DNA from: Whalleya microplaca
Taxonomy: Eukaryota; Ascomycota; Sordariomycetes; Xylariales; Xylariaceae
Length of the DNA: 64,000 nucleotides
Direction of reading: 5' to 3'
NCBI GenBank assembly: GCA_022497155.1
Contig: MU385743.1
Coordinates: 248,001 to 312,000 of the forward strand
The notes below the pieces were generated by a model. The model was not told the origin of the DNA, searched no databases, and saw nothing but the letters and a program-made list of their open reading frames with translations. Both the position numbers and the translations under genes were made by a program. This document shows, piece by piece, positions 52,604-64,000 of this stretch; position 1 is the stretch's first letter; every line of letters begins with the position of its first letter.

Positions 52604-55413
52604 ATGGTGATGACTGGGGGAACGACTTCGAAGACGAAGAGGACGAGCCCGAGGAAGCCCCTCCACCGAAAGTGACTGGACTACGACAACCAGGACAATC
52701 GAATTACCATTCTGTTTCTCAGTCTGCCCCGCGGACCTTCTCGCAACCTGCCGCCGCTGCGAATTCTCCGCTGCCTAGTCAATCTGGGAACAGAAATCCC
52801 AGCGGCCCGCCAGCTTTGCATATTCAGACCCAGCAAGGTCCTAGGTCAGGTTCTCAATCGAGCGCAGGTTCTCGGCCTTGGATGGAGCCGCAAAGATCAG
52901 CTTCCCCTGCCCAAGGCGCGGGGGATCCTGCGAAGCCTCAGCATTTCGTCAGGCCATCTGATATTTATAGTCGCATAGGGGAGAAGGAGAAAAACAGACA
53001 ATCTATCGATGCTGGAAGGCTTAATATGGATGGTACGCAAGGCCGAAGTGACGGGGCGTCGTCTCCCACGGATGCTATGCGCCTGCCACCAGACCAGCGG
53101 CAGGGGACTGGTTTTGGGAGCAACGACGGTGACAACAAAAGGGTGGACCCGCGACCTATGTCCACTAGCCCCAAGCTGCCTGATTTGACACGTATGTCTG
53201 GCTTTGGTGATGACTTCTTCTCGAGTTCTGGCAGGCTTAGCCCGCAGGGTGCTCGTCCCGCGCCAGCCGGAGCTAGGCTTAGCTTCTCGGCTAGGCAGGA
53301 CGAGAAGGGGCGGGACAGCGCAAGGTCATCTGCAGAGAAACAGCTCCCGAGTATGTTGGACGGGCCCAAGCTTGAACCTAATCCTGACATCAGATTGCCA
53401 CCTGTAGGCGCCCAGAGTAAAGAAGATCCCGTAGTCGCATCACGCCAAGATACGTCACCTAGGCCTCAGCTTCCCGGCACCTGGGTGTCCGAGACTCCCA
53501 CTGCTGGTTCTGACCAACCCACATCTATGGAGAATGCGGAAGGGTTTGGAACGGTACCTCGAGGGAGCAATGCGAATGCTAGGATGTCTGTCGTGGGGAT
53601 GAATAGCATAGAGCCGGCTGACATTGAACCAACAACTACCAGGAAACAGTTACCTTCACAAAATCGCGATTCGGGAGCAGTTGCAAACACCCAGGCCACC
53701 CATGAGTATGCCGGAGACGCTTTCAATGGCGCGCCCGGAGAACACGATAGTGCCGTAGCCTCCCAGGTGGTTGCTGGGGGACCCGGGTATCACCCAACAC
53801 CACGGTCCCTCCCACCTCTGCAAACCGAGATTCCATCGGCCACCTCTAATAAACTACCAAAGGACCAGAACGAAAAGGCCGTACCAGATGACATGGCGCC
53901 CCAACAGTCGACGTCCAAAGGCTCTCCGGTGCGTTCATCCGCTTCTACTCAGCCGAGCGCAACATCCGCCGGATCTGGAGTCCCTCCCATTGCACCTCTG
54001 AATCCACACCGATCCGTTGTTGAGCCAGTAGAAATTTTGACACCAGTAATACAGGAACAAAGTTATACCATGAGTACGATTAATACAGCATCCCCGGAAA
54101 AGGAGAGCGACAAATTAAGAGAGGAGATAATCAAATCGTTGAGTTCGAGCCCGGCTAACACTCCCGGTGCCGGCGGCATTCTAGGCCAAGCGCACAACAG
54201 TTCCGATCCACACCCTGGAAACCTGACCCGAGAGAGCACCTATCTATCAGGAGTGTACGATGATTATTTGACGCCGGCAGAGGAAAAGTCTTTACAGGAA
54301 ACCGGACAATACCTCAAGCAGGAATCTATGGCGTCTACTCAAGGGGCCGATGGGTCTCTGGCAAACCCTGGTTCGAACAGCCAGAAGGAAACATCAACGC
54401 CAGGCATCGCCCCCTTAGCCTCCCGAAAGAGCCCAGGGCCGGAGACGGCGAGCCGACAAAGACGGTTCTCTTGGGAGCAGGGAGCTGAGCAAGTTACGAT
54501 CAGTCCAGTCGAAGGCAACCCAGCTACTTCCGTCCTGTCATCTGGTCCGGACCCGAGGAATCAAGGGAGCAACGGCGCGGCGCCGCCGGTTGGGCAGTCT
54601 GATGCACTTGCTCCTGCACCCGACACCTTGCAGCCTCATTCCGAGGGTCACAATACTATCACTCATCAAGTCTCCCAGGTCAGCATTCGAGCTCCAGGAG
54701 ATGAGTCACTTACTGTCCTCGAGCCTCCTTCTCCTATCTCCCCAATAGCGGACAAGAGAGCCTCTCAATTGTCTTTTGCAGAGGAGAAGGAGCAAGTTCT
54801 GATTCACTCGGAATCGAGCACATCAGAGGAGCACCATCCTGCTTTGTCTCCCAGGCCAATTGAGTCACCTGGCGTTTTGTCCCCACCGGCCCAAGTAACT
54901 GCACAAGCAAAAGTTATGTCCTTCAGAGACATCCTCAATGTCGACTCAACTGAGGAGAGGATCCGGAAATTCGACGAGACGCGAGCTCAATTCTACTCTA
55001 TGGATTCTGGTCTCTCTAACTGGATCCTGCACATGAAGAGCCAGCCTGAGCATGGAGGTGCGGCAATCTCGACAGCAGGACAGCCTGGTGGGCCATTGGG
55101 ACAAGGCCAACACTCACCATCTAGCGCAGGACCACCAACTCAGCAACCATACTACCAGCAATACCTCAACGCTAGCAGTCCCAATGCTCCAGCAGGACAG
55201 TCAGGGAGGCAATCGGCAGGTAATCTACAGCAGATGTTTTCAGGACAACCTACGAGCGGTTTCGGTTCTTCTGGCAATCAGGTAGGAACGAAGAGCAAGG
55301 AGCTTCTACACGCGGCAGGGGCATTTGGCAACAAAGGCATGAAGTCGGGGATGAAGTTGTTTAACAAGGGAAGAAGTAAGCTTCGTGGAACAGGCGACAA
55401 GGGATTTCATTAA
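52591..55413 (+). CDS. Large disordered protein with conserved C-terminal motif, unknown function
   Basis: A single-exon 940-residue protein. The N-terminus MQSYDGDDWGNDFEDEEDEP has a conserved-looking acidic/Trp start followed by KVTGLRQPGQ. Most of the rest is low complexity, rich in Ser, Pro and Gln, with many SP/TP sites. Near the C-terminus a compact segment, MSFRDILNVDSTEERIRKFD then ETRAQFYSMDSGLSNWI (about residues 775-812), looks folded and seems conserved in fungi. The last 40 residues are Lys/Gly-rich (KGMKSGMKLFNKGRSKLRG), a possible membrane- or nucleic-acid-binding tail. I do not recognise a named family. The frame call starts at a GTG; I choose the first ATG, at 52591. Confidence 0.82.
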   Translation: MQSYDGDDWGNDFEDEEDEPEEAPPPKVTGLRQPGQSNYHSVSQSAPRTFSQPAAAANSPLPSQSGNRNPSGPPALHIQTQQGPRSGSQSSAGSRPWMEPQRSASPAQGAGDPAKPQHFVRPSDIYSRIGEKEKNRQSIDAGRLNMDGTQGRSDGASSPTDAMRLPPDQRQGTGFGSNDGDNKRVDPRPMSTSPKLPDLTRMSGFGDDFFSSSGRLSPQGARPAPAGARLSFSARQDEKGRDSARSSAEKQLPSMLDGPKLEPNPDIRLPPVGAQSKEDPVVASRQDTSPRPQLPGTWVSETPTAGSDQPTSMENAEGFGTVPRGSNANARMSVVGMNSIEPADIEPTTTRKQLPSQNRDSGAVANTQATHEYAGDAFNGAPGEHDSAVASQVVAGGPGYHPTPRSLPPLQTEIPSATSNKLPKDQNEKAVPDDMAPQQSTSKGSPVRSSASTQPSATSAGSGVPPIAPLNPHRSVVEPVEILTPVIQEQSYTMSTINTASPEKESDKLREEIIKSLSSSPANTPGAGGILGQAHNSSDPHPGNLTRESTYLSGVYDDYLTPAEEKSLQETGQYLKQESMASTQGADGSLANPGSNSQKETSTPGIAPLASRKSPGPETASRQRRFSWEQGAEQVTISPVEGNPATSVLSSGPDPRNQGSNGAAPPVGQSDALAPAPDTLQPHSEGHNTITHQVSQVSIRAPGDESLTVLEPPSPISPIADKRASQLSFAEEKEQVLIHSESSTSEEHHPALSPRPIESPGVLSPPAQVTAQAKVMSFRDILNVDSTEERIRKFDETRAQFYSMDSGLSNWILHMKSQPEHGGAAISTAGQPGGPLGQGQHSPSSAGPPTQQPYYQQYLNASSPNAPAGQSGRQSAGNLQQMFSGQPTSGFGSSGNQVGTKSKELLHAAGAFGNKGMKSGMKLFNKGRSKLRGTGDKGFH

Positions 55414-57682
55414 TGTTTTCCTCTCCGTCACCTCCATCACTAGGATGGCGGCGTAAGGCAAAGCCGCAGTACACCTTCCCAGATACCGGGGGATGTTTCT
55501 TTCTCATTGCGGCATAAACGATAGGTCAGCTGTTAGGGAATATTTGCGCATTCGTATTTTGTCTATCTTTCTCTCTCTCAACTCTTCTTCCTCCTCGAGT
55601 CGACTGCTGGGGCGCATAAGGACATATCATCATATTCAAAGTCGTCCCGACAGGAAGGAAGATTAGGGGGGCCCTGACAAGGGGGAGGGGGGATTGGATG
55701 TATGGTTTATTAAATGACGAAGGATATGGGATGGATTATGGATGGAAATAATTCAACAAAATGGCTTGCCCACTTGGCATCTCTCTCTCTCTCTTGCTGC
55801 TCTTCGTTTTTTTATTGGCATACTCCGCAGATCCTCTTCCAGCAGGGGCTGAGCCAATCACTTCCCCCTTTGGACCTGGTATTTTTTAACACCACTGCGC
55901 CAACTCCCTAATCCGTGTATGCCCCATCCAAGACATAAGCACCTTTTTCCCGAAGCAGATCAACCCTCTTCTTTGGCTGTGTTTACGCCCGTGTAACATT
56001 GTTTCTCGTTATTCTGCCTATGCTATGTGAGGCATCGGGCTCGGGTCAGTGACCGAGACGCGAAAACTGCCATTGGCACTTTTACCAGTGTAAGCTGCCA
56101 CCGTAGCGGCGCTGCCGCCGTCGTCTGCCTTGTCATTCTCGTACATATGTATATCCAGGCCATGGTGCTCTCTCGCGCACGTGGTGTCTATGTCTACTCC
56201 ACTATTCCCTATCTGCCCAGTCCACACTACTTACTAGCACTACCACCCTGTTACCCAAGGCAAAGGCTTGACATCTCACTTTAAAAGTTTGGATACTATC
56301 ATATGAAAGTTGAACAATATTGAAGATATTAATAGATTTGTATCTCTTCTAGGAGAGTCTTTTACCACTAACTTTATCACGTCTAGCGAGTTCAGATATT
56401 ACAAGTTATCAAGATCAAATCTACTCGCAACTACGACTACCTGACAACAATACTCAAACTGATGAAATGAAGGATGATCATCGTGGAGTATAAATAACAT
56501 CGCTAACGCACGTTCACCAACAGCCTTAACCGCGCCTGTGCGTCCTGACAGGGGAGGCCATCGACGTCCACCACACCAGCATTCCTCTTCGGTGTTCTCA
56601 TTCGCTTCACTCGCCTCGTTGATCGTCTTAGTACATAGGGGGGAAAGACTTGTACGCGGTAATCGAGCAGCAAACCCCGCAGCCCCAAGACAGCCCAGCA
56701 GCGGTCAGCACAGCCACTCCAGCCGCAAGACGGTCTTACGGTCGTGTTTACGCCCCCAACCCGCAGCGGCCAAGAAGTTCCCGTTGGCCCCCAAAGCTAT
56801 CGTCATCTTCGAAGGGCCACACCACCGACGCGCCCGAGTCGCTGGCTCGTGCTTCCGTCCTGCAAGTGCAGGCAGGCCTAGCGGGCTAACCTATCCTGCT
56901 TCATCTTCTTCTGTGCCGGAAGCTTCTGAAGGACCCAGTCGCCCAGTCAAGTCAGCCAGTGTCTGTCAGTCGGTCTAGCCAAGCGAGCCTAGCCAGCCCA
57001 GCTCCAAGGACCAGTAATCAAATTTGGATCCAGTCAACCCACTTTGTCCCATCCGTCTAGCTCATCCCAGCCTTCCCAGGCGAGCCAGACAGCCCAATCC
57101 CAGCAATCTCAATCTCAGATTCCGCTTCTTCACCACAGACGCGGCCACATCGTCTTCTCACCACTCACCACCATCGCTCGCATCTCAACTCCAATTCCAC
57201 TCGCTCAATCCCCTCCGCTACTATCATCACCCGTCCGGCCGCATATCACCTATCAGACCTCTGCCTCGCGGCAATCGCTTTTCTCTCTCACTGGCCACGG
57301 CCGTCTCATCAATCATTAGCCGGTGAGATACTTTCTGCCCCTCGTCTCCGCCGTCCCCCAATCTGAGGTTGTCTCGCCCGTTCCGAGACACGGTCTTCCA
57401 CGCCCGCATCAGCGTGTCGTAATAGTCGCCAGCGACAGAACCTCGACTCGCTGCTCGTCAATCATCCATCTTCGCGCCAATTTATTTCGTGATTGTCAGC
57501 CTATTTGGGACCCCGTTCACCGGCACTCCGCCGCTAGAAGAACACGGCTCTCAAACTAGACATCAGAGCTAGTCGCATTGCAGGCAGCAAACGTCCAGCT
57601 CACCCTCCGTGTTGAGTTCTGTCGCACAACACCATGCCGCGCATTTGATCACTAAGATAATAGATCAGGCCATTGCGTCGAA
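55414..57682. other. Intergenic with long pyrimidine-rich leader
   Basis: The second half (about 56500-57680) is rich in CCAGCC, CTCAC and CAATCTC tracts and looks like a long 5' UTR of the following gene, probably with unrecognised introns. Small open frames here are not supported. 55414-56500 is 3' flank with CT and TC runs. Confidence 0.55.
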
Positions 57683-60600
57683 GTGACATACATATCAGAC
57701 ATATATACCGCTTTAGATCCCAGTAGTCCAATTGACCGCACACCTCAGATAATGACAGTTCCCATGGCGGCTGACAGGGCCATTGCTCCAGATTTTGATA
57801 ATTACACCCAGCAACCGGCCTCAAACAACTCGTCTTCTTTCACTCCACTGCCACTGATTCGTCGAACCTCGACATTTGGTCTGTTTAACAGTAAGGGTCA
57901 AGGGGACGAAGGGGCCGATCCCGTCGTCACGCCACCAGTTGAACCTTCAGAGAATCATGTGCATGAAAACATGAACTACCAAAATGGCGACAGGCAGACG
58001 CCCGATCAGGGGCAGTACGAGGAGAGGAACGTCTACCCGAGTCAATCACCTCCACCCCAAAATCAACCACCTCCCCAGCAGCATCCAGCTCCCACTAGAG
58101 GCGAGGTCCCGGATTTTAACGCGCCCATGAACGGCAGAGGTGCTGACCAGCCCAATGGAATTCAACAGCATTCCGCACCAGCGCAACCCCAGCACCCGCA
58201 AATGTATATGGGCCGAGGCGGTCCCGTTGGTGCGGCAGGTCCACAGCCTCCATTCGGGCAGATGCCCGGCCAACCAAATGCTCCCCCGCCTATGAATAAC
58301 TCGAGCCACTCCTTCATGTCACAAGTGGGAGGCAATCCGATCCAAAAATTCCCTCCCGGCACCCGGTGGAAGTTGGAGGAGTCCCACCTCACCGAGCCTC
58401 TGAACAGGACTCGTGGAGTGAATAGGTCCCGACCTGCGCCGAATAGCCCGCCGCAGCAGCAACCGGGCTACTTCGCCTACGATAAGGAAACTGAGGAGCC
58501 GTCCCCGCCGCCGCCGGGACCCGGTTCATCACGTCAAGTTCCTTCGAGGCCAAGGAACAATAGTAATAGTATACCCCCGGTCTCAGCACAGCGTTTTCCT
58601 GATCTCTTCCAACCCCATGGACCTGAACAGCCGCAACCCTCACCTCCGCAACAGGCAGGCCCCCCTCCAGGGCAGAACCAAAATCAGAACCTAGTAAACG
58701 ACGAAGGAAGGGGGAGGCTCAACTCGTTATCTAAAGAGATGGGTGGTAAGTTTATTCAGTCAGGATCAACACTAAGCTGATTTCTGACGCAGTTGTGGCA
58801 CCAGTTCAAGTTGACGAGGTCTCAGTTTCGAGCTTCACAAGCGACGAACAGAACGACAAGGCCAAGCGTTCTTCCGGCTCTTTCTTCAGTCTATCTAACC
58901 GCCGAAACACGGGGCCCGAGACGGCCTCGCAGGAATCATCGAATCAGAAGCGCTCGTTCTTCGGCGCCATGGCTAACCAGAACCACAACCACAACCACAA
59001 CCACGCTCCGAAGGCGAAATCTAACCTCAGTCACCAGGAGAGCAACGGAGAGACGGCGCCGGTCAAGAAGCGCTTGTCTGAGCTCAAGGGCATGATCAGG
59101 GGTGTCGGGACCGCGAAGGATGGGGCGTGGGCCGATCAGCCGGCGAAACCTAGCTCGCCTTATTCCTCCAGGCCTTCGATTCAGGACCCCATGCAAGGCC
59201 CACCTGGACCTCAACGACCCCAAGGCCATCCGGCCCTGCAGGGCCAATATGGACAGCCAGGTTCCATGGGCCCACCTCCACCCATAGGTAATATAGGACG
59301 AAGTAGTACTAGTGGGCCTCATCCTGCTCAATTTCAAAATCCTCAGAATGAGGATGATCGCGGAAGAAGACCTGGTGGTGGTGGTGGTGGATTCTTGGGC
59401 GGACTATTCAATAAGCAGGCATCTAGGTCCCCCGACTCAAGACAACAGGCATCTCAAGATCAACGACCACCGCAGTTCCCTCCGCAGCCCGGTCAGCTGC
59501 CACCGCCGAGGGGCCCGATCGGCCCGCACCCGATGCATGCCGGACAGCCCATGCGACCAGGCACCCCGGGACAGCAAGGCATGCAGCGGCTCTTCGTGCC
59601 CGGCCAGCAAACGCCCCCTGATGGTAAGGATGAGCTCACCTCCCCCACGGTCCTTAGTACCCAGACAGCTCGGGCAGTCATGTTGAGGAGACCTTCAGAA
59701 ATCACGATCTCGTCACAGGGTGGTCCGCAAACCCCCGGCTCACGACCCCCGATGCCGGGCCCGCAAGGTTCGGAGACGAACGTACGACCGTCCACCAGTC
59801 AAGAGGCCACGAGCACGGGTCCTGCCACGCAAGCAGGCGGAGAAAATCCCGGCGGCCCGTCGGGGTCTAATGGACCGAACCAGAATCCCCGCCATTTCTC
59901 GTACCAATCGTCTCCGGACCGACCGAGTGTTTCCGAGTCATCGCCCGGCCCGAGGAACACCCCGAACAGAAAACCCGTAGGTTCCGGGGCGGCACCCGCC
60001 TTAGTCACGACCCTACCGAAACCCGATGATTCGGATACGCCACCTCCGTCTGCATTAGATGGACGACGGCTTTCTAGCCTGCCGTCGGGCCAGCAGAGCC
60101 CGACGCTCGGCGCGTTGGGACACGTGCGCCAGTCCTCACTCCCGCCGCCTAACCTCGTCTCTTCTCGACTTGCAGGCGGCGCGGAGTTTCCCCCGCAGCA
60201 TTCTGTGTCCTCGCCGGATCGGCAAGGACCTAATCAAGCTCCTGGTAGCCCCCAGGTACGAATCGGGCCATCACAGCTGGGGCCGGGCGGGCCTGGTGGG
60301 CCGGGGAACTTCTCTCCATCCGGCGCCGGCCCTCAGCGGACTATGCAGCAGAACCCTCAAAACCCAGGGCTCAACGGCCCAGGTCCCGGTCCTGGCCCGC
60401 AGCGTCCAGGACCAGGATCAGCGATACCTCCGCATATGCAGGCGCAACCACCCAGGCCACCTCCCAGCCCGGGTCTGACACCCAAGAATCAACAAAATAT
60501 AATAAAATTCTTCGGAGTCGGCGGCGAAACCAAGGTCAAGAACCCGAATCAGGCCCAAGCTACAAAAGATAAGAGCACGGCGTCGAAGCTGTTCGGTGCT

Positions 60601-62703
60601 TTCAAGCGCAGCTCCAAACAGCATGAATCGAATCAGCAACCGGCGCAACAGAAGCCGCCGCCCGCCGGCAAGCAGCCGCCTCCGCAGCACATGGTGATGC
60701 GCCCCCAGCAGCCTGGCCAGCCCATGCCCCAACAGCAGCCCGGCATGCCCCGCCCACCCATGCCCGGCCCCTTCCCGCATGGTTTCTACGCCCCTGCGCC
60801 CGGACGGCCGCAGGGTGCGCTCCCGCCTGGTCAGGGTCGCGGCCAGATGCCGCCTCCGCAGATGCAGCCTGGCGGGCGCGTGCAGACGATGCCCCCGATG
60901 ATGCAGGGGGGTCTGGGCCAACCCGGTCGCGGCCAGATGCCGCCGCCGCAGCAGATGCAGGGCCCACCGCGACCTCAGATCTTAAACCAGGCACGGCAGA
61001 TGTTTGGGCCACGCGGTGAGCCGCAGTATGATCAGGTGCCTATCCCTCGGGGCTATGACGCCGTACATGGGTACGGGAACCCCGGCGTTCCGGTTCCCTC
61101 GCCGTATAATGTGGCGTCGCCGCCCGTGCACCAATTCCCTCCGTATCAGAACGTGGTGCCGCAGCAAGGGCAAGGTGTTCCGCCTCAGCAGTGGGATCCG
61201 CGCATGGTGTCGCCTCCGCATTCCGTGTCTCCACACGGTCCGCCGTCTATCCCGTCGCAGTCCAGCCAGCACGGCTCGGGCTTGGGGTCCAACGCGACAC
61301 AGGGCTCACCCACCCGGCCGTCGCAGGACGTCTATCAACCTGGCATGGCGTTGCCGGATGACCAGCGCACGTTCCTGGATATGACGCCCACGCCGCCGCC
61401 CCAGCAGACGCCGACGGATTTCCAGTTCGATCCGCAGCAGACGCCGCATGTCTCGCTGCAGCAGGCGCCCCATGGCCAGGAATTCCGGGAGCCTCAGCAA
61501 GCGAAACCCCAGCAGACCCCCGTGGCACAGACTCCATCTAGCTCCAACTGGGGCAGCGCTCCCGAGAGCAGTCCGGAGCTACTCCAGCGCCAGCTGGCCC
61601 GGAACGGCAGCATCCAAGCCGAGGGCGACCTCAGCGTCTCGCCGCCCCTCGGCAGCGTGACCGACGAGCAGAAGGCGCAGCCGCAACACATCGCCACGGC
61701 CATGAACAATCCCCACAACCAGCCACGTCCGCAGCAGACTCATCAGACGGTGCAATTCGCATTCGCGCGCAACGGTAATAATAACACCACCACCACTGGT
61801 CCTCCCCCTCCTCCACCCTCCAAGAAGCTGCCAGATATCCCCCTACCACCGTCGTCCGAGCCTAGTAATAAGCCCAAGCATACCCACCAGCACGCGCGTA
61901 ACGATTCTTCTTTGCTGCAGGACGCTAACCAGGTTTCTTTCCCCGCTCCAGCCCCGGCCCCGGTACCACAAGCGACAACTGCAACAGCCACTACTACTGA
62001 TAGCGCAGGACCCGCAAACGCGATCGCGAACCCGGCCGCCCGCCTCGTCAGCAAAATGTCCTCCATCGGCATCAGCAGCAGTGGGGGAGGGGGCGACGAG
62101 CAGCGCAAAGCGAACCTGAGCCCCGAGCCGCCAGCCCAGTACGGCCACGAGCGCGCCATGAGCGTTAGCCCCGAACCCTCGCGCCCCTTCCACCACGCCG
62201 CCTCGAGCCATAGTCTGCAGGTCAATGTCGAGAGGGCAAATGATTTGCCCAGGAGAGACGGGGAGGTGGAGGATGATATCTATGATGCTACGCCGCGGAT
62301 GAATAGCTCCGCTCCGGCGCATGGACAGGGACATGGGCATGTTAGTGAGAATACGAAGTACGCGGGTCCGGATGTGGGAGGCAGTCGTTCTGGGGCGGGG
62401 GGGATGCATGTGAATGGCGGAGCGGTGGCCGCTATGGGTGTTGGTGCGGGTGCGGGTGTGGGTCTCGCGATCGAGAATATCACCGGCCCGGACGCGGAGA
62501 CCGGCGCGGGCGCGGACCACCAGCAGCAGGCGGTCGTGATCAGCGTGGAGCCCGAGGAGAAGATCCTGGTGGACCAGCCGGTCGAGCTGGCGGCCGTGAA
62601 CGACGACGACGACGACGACGGCGTGCCCGTCATGAGCGCGACGTCGTACCCGGGGCAGGAGTGGAATCCGTACGGCGCGGGCGAGTTCGGGGACTGGGAT
62701 TAA
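57683..62703 (+). CDS. Giant Pro/Gln-rich disordered protein, unknown function
   Basis: Two exons (57683-58745 and 58793-62703) joined by a 47-nt phase-1 intron (GTAAGT to ACGCAG) give up to 1657 residues; the start may instead be the ATG at 57752 or 57764, since the first codons are not conserved-looking. Near the N-terminus FTPLPLIRRTSTFGLFNSKG is a compact motif, and the C-terminus MSATSYPGQEWNPYGAGEFGDWD is also distinctive. Between them the sequence is very rich in Pro, Gln and Gly with runs such as NHNHNHNHNH, GGGGGG and DDDDDD, plus a short structured piece PKNQQNIIKFFGVGGETKVK (about residue 915). The length and composition suggest a scaffold, perhaps for actin, endocytosis or wall functions, but this is only inference. 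No family name recognised. Confidence 0.83.
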
Positions 62704-64000
62704 GTCTTCCCCCCTTTCCCCCGGTTTCACGATATTGATGGTCCAAAGAAGATAGATAGGCAGAGCGCGCCGATCTGGAACGGTTGGGAGCCTCTTCCCT
62801 CTCTCTCTCTCTTGCCTGTTTCAGGCCTGAACTAAAAGAACGGAACGAAAAGGTGGAGGTATTCTGTGTTTAAATAAATGATAATGTGTAAAACTTGGGT
62901 CCGAGTCGGTTGTTTCTCCCTCGGTTATTTCGAAATTTTTCTTCTTGGATTTCCTTTCCCCTGCGCGTTTGTTCGACTCGACCGGCAGATGAGATATACT
63001 TACTACGATGTTGCTACTGCGCTGTCTTGTTTACGTACCATATACCAACAACCTACATACCATGTCCCTCCCCCACCTCCCCTTTTTTGGGTAGCGAAGC
63101 GAAGCGAACTAGCGAAGTTGTTAAAAGAAGTTTTCATGAGACATTTATCTACGGCGGCAAGAGCGATTTACACTACTACATATACATGCGCATATGTATG
63201 TATGGGTGTATAGGACAGCGGCTTTTTTTTTGTGTGTGTCGCAGCTGGCTGTATTTGAAGGGAAGGGCGATGGTTCAGGATCACATACTACATACATAGT
63301 CTACGAGAGCGAGCGAATAAAATGAAGACGCGAGGGCCAGATGAGAAGGTGGTCGTGTTGTGGCGGTGGTCGTGGTAATATAATTGGAAGTTTTGAGGAC
63401 GCTGTTGATGCTGTGCTGTGTTTTGCTTGTGCTGCTGTGTTGTAGCCGGTGATAGCTGTTCTATTGTGCGTACATGTAAGCTGGGCTTGGTAGCTCGGGC
63501 CTGGGAGGTGGGTAGCTGGAACGTAAGATCATACGCGAGTATGGGGGTTATGACACTCCTCGTCAGTTGAGATACCTAAGCGTGAGTATAAGGGGCTACG
63601 TTGGCAAGAATGAACTGGGTATATCTGGGGTACTGGTAGATATATATATATAATACTCGATTAAAGCAAAGAATATTTCAAAAAGCCCAATGAGCTCTGA
63701 GCTGCATTTGAAACCGTTGAGGATAGCAGCGATGCTTGAAACGGTGTGGAAGGCTGACCTGTGGTAAATGAGATGCTGTCACAATAATAGGGGTATTAGT
63801 TATAGTGCCTTGAGCTTATGGATCTCAGAGCAATTGATCCATAAGCTTAAAAGAGATCTTTTAAGCTCTTAGAATATCTTTTAGATCTAAAGACTTTTAT
63901 ACAATTTTTCTTAATTAACTAGAGTAATCACGACAGCACTTCAATTATTATTATATACACTGTAACTGTGATAGTTGCTTTCTCGGTGGTTTATATTTAA
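62704..64000. other. Intergenic, right end of window
   Basis: 3' flank of the giant gene, with short pyrimidine runs and a poly-T near 63224. No gene supported. An AT-rich block with hairpins begins at about 63800. Confidence 0.5.
63813..63876. repeat. Paired inverted repeats in AT-rich block
   Basis: A 12-bp inverted repeat (AGCTTATGGATC at 63813-63824 and its complement at 63836-63847, 11-nt loop) is followed directly by a second near-palindrome, GCTTAAAAG-AGAT-CTTTTAAGC (63845-63866). Together they resemble the edge of a small palindromic element, but the window ends before a partner can be found. Confidence 0.6.

Noticed and set aside
61843..62730. Minus-strand 295-codon frame opposite the giant protein
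   Set aside because: Shadow frame of low-complexity coding DNA, with no recognisable domain.
1..64000. tRNA genes, rRNA, CRISPR arrays, or a complete secondary-metabolite backbone gene
   Set aside because: Looked for by eye; no B-box with matching arms, no array, and no PKS/NRPS/terpene synthase motifs were seen. A covariance search could still find a tRNA I missed.

Overview
The window is nuclear DNA of a filamentous ascomycete (Pezizomycotina; a sordariomycete is my best guess, not proven). The evidence is short GT-AG introns (about 45-200 nt) with CTRAC-like branch sites, fungal-only families (SAT4/rhodopsin-like membrane protein, Ayg1-like hydrolase, esterase-NACHT-WD40 STAND protein), and a mosaic of GC-rich genes with AT-rich, transposon-scarred spacers. 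No rRNA, tRNA, CRISPR or prokaryotic signal was seen.

Layout. 0.8-2.4 kb: a Tc1/mariner-type DNA transposon with 31-bp perfect inverted ends, about 100 bp upstream of a SAT4-like seven-helix protein (2.4-3.5 kb). 4.5-5.9 kb: a FAD monooxygenase. 6.9-8.8 kb: a scrap of an NAD-dependent reductase gene, an imperfect tandem duplication and a small secreted/single-pass membrane protein. 10.1-11.1 kb: a GH43 glycosidase. 12.6-14.3 kb: a sugar transporter. 15.2-15.8 kb: another small single-pass protein. 17.7-18.6 kb: an SRR1-like protein. 19.1-24.6 kb: a decayed esterase-NACHT-WD40 STAND gene whose 5' end is missing and which abuts a fructosamine-kinase gene lacking its 3' end. 25.0-26.3 kb: a PfkB (ketohexokinase-like) kinase with a suspicious last splice site. 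26.7-30.2 kb: a large class-3 lipase. 32.1-32.8 kb: GNA1. 33.7-34.1 kb: a tiny spliced gene. 34.2-35.6 kb: an Ayg1-like hydrolase convergent with an SDR (35.8-36.7 kb). 38.5-39.3 kb: an 803-bp Mutator-like MITE (53-bp inverted repeats, 9-bp target duplication) just upstream of a polyol dehydrogenase (39.6-40.9 kb). 41.7-45.3 kb: an apparently intact NACHT STAND protein. 45.9-47.2 kb: an aldo-keto reductase. 48.6-49.7 kb: the Golgi t-SNARE Sed5. 52.6-55.4 and 57.7-62.7 kb: two very large, largely disordered Pro/Gln/Ser-rich proteins.

How it fits together. Carbohydrate functions recur (GH43, sugar porter, ketohexokinase-like and fructosamine kinases, SDR, polyol dehydrogenase, aldo-keto reductase, GNA1), but they are dispersed among unrelated and housekeeping genes, so I regard this as a neighbourhood trend, not a demonstrated cluster. 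The most unusual material is the rearranged and mutated STAND/fructosamine-kinase junction, the two mobile elements next to gene promoters, and the second, intact STAND receptor. Multi-exon models below were joined by hand from reading frames and splice signals; exon phases were checked arithmetically but no transcript data were available.
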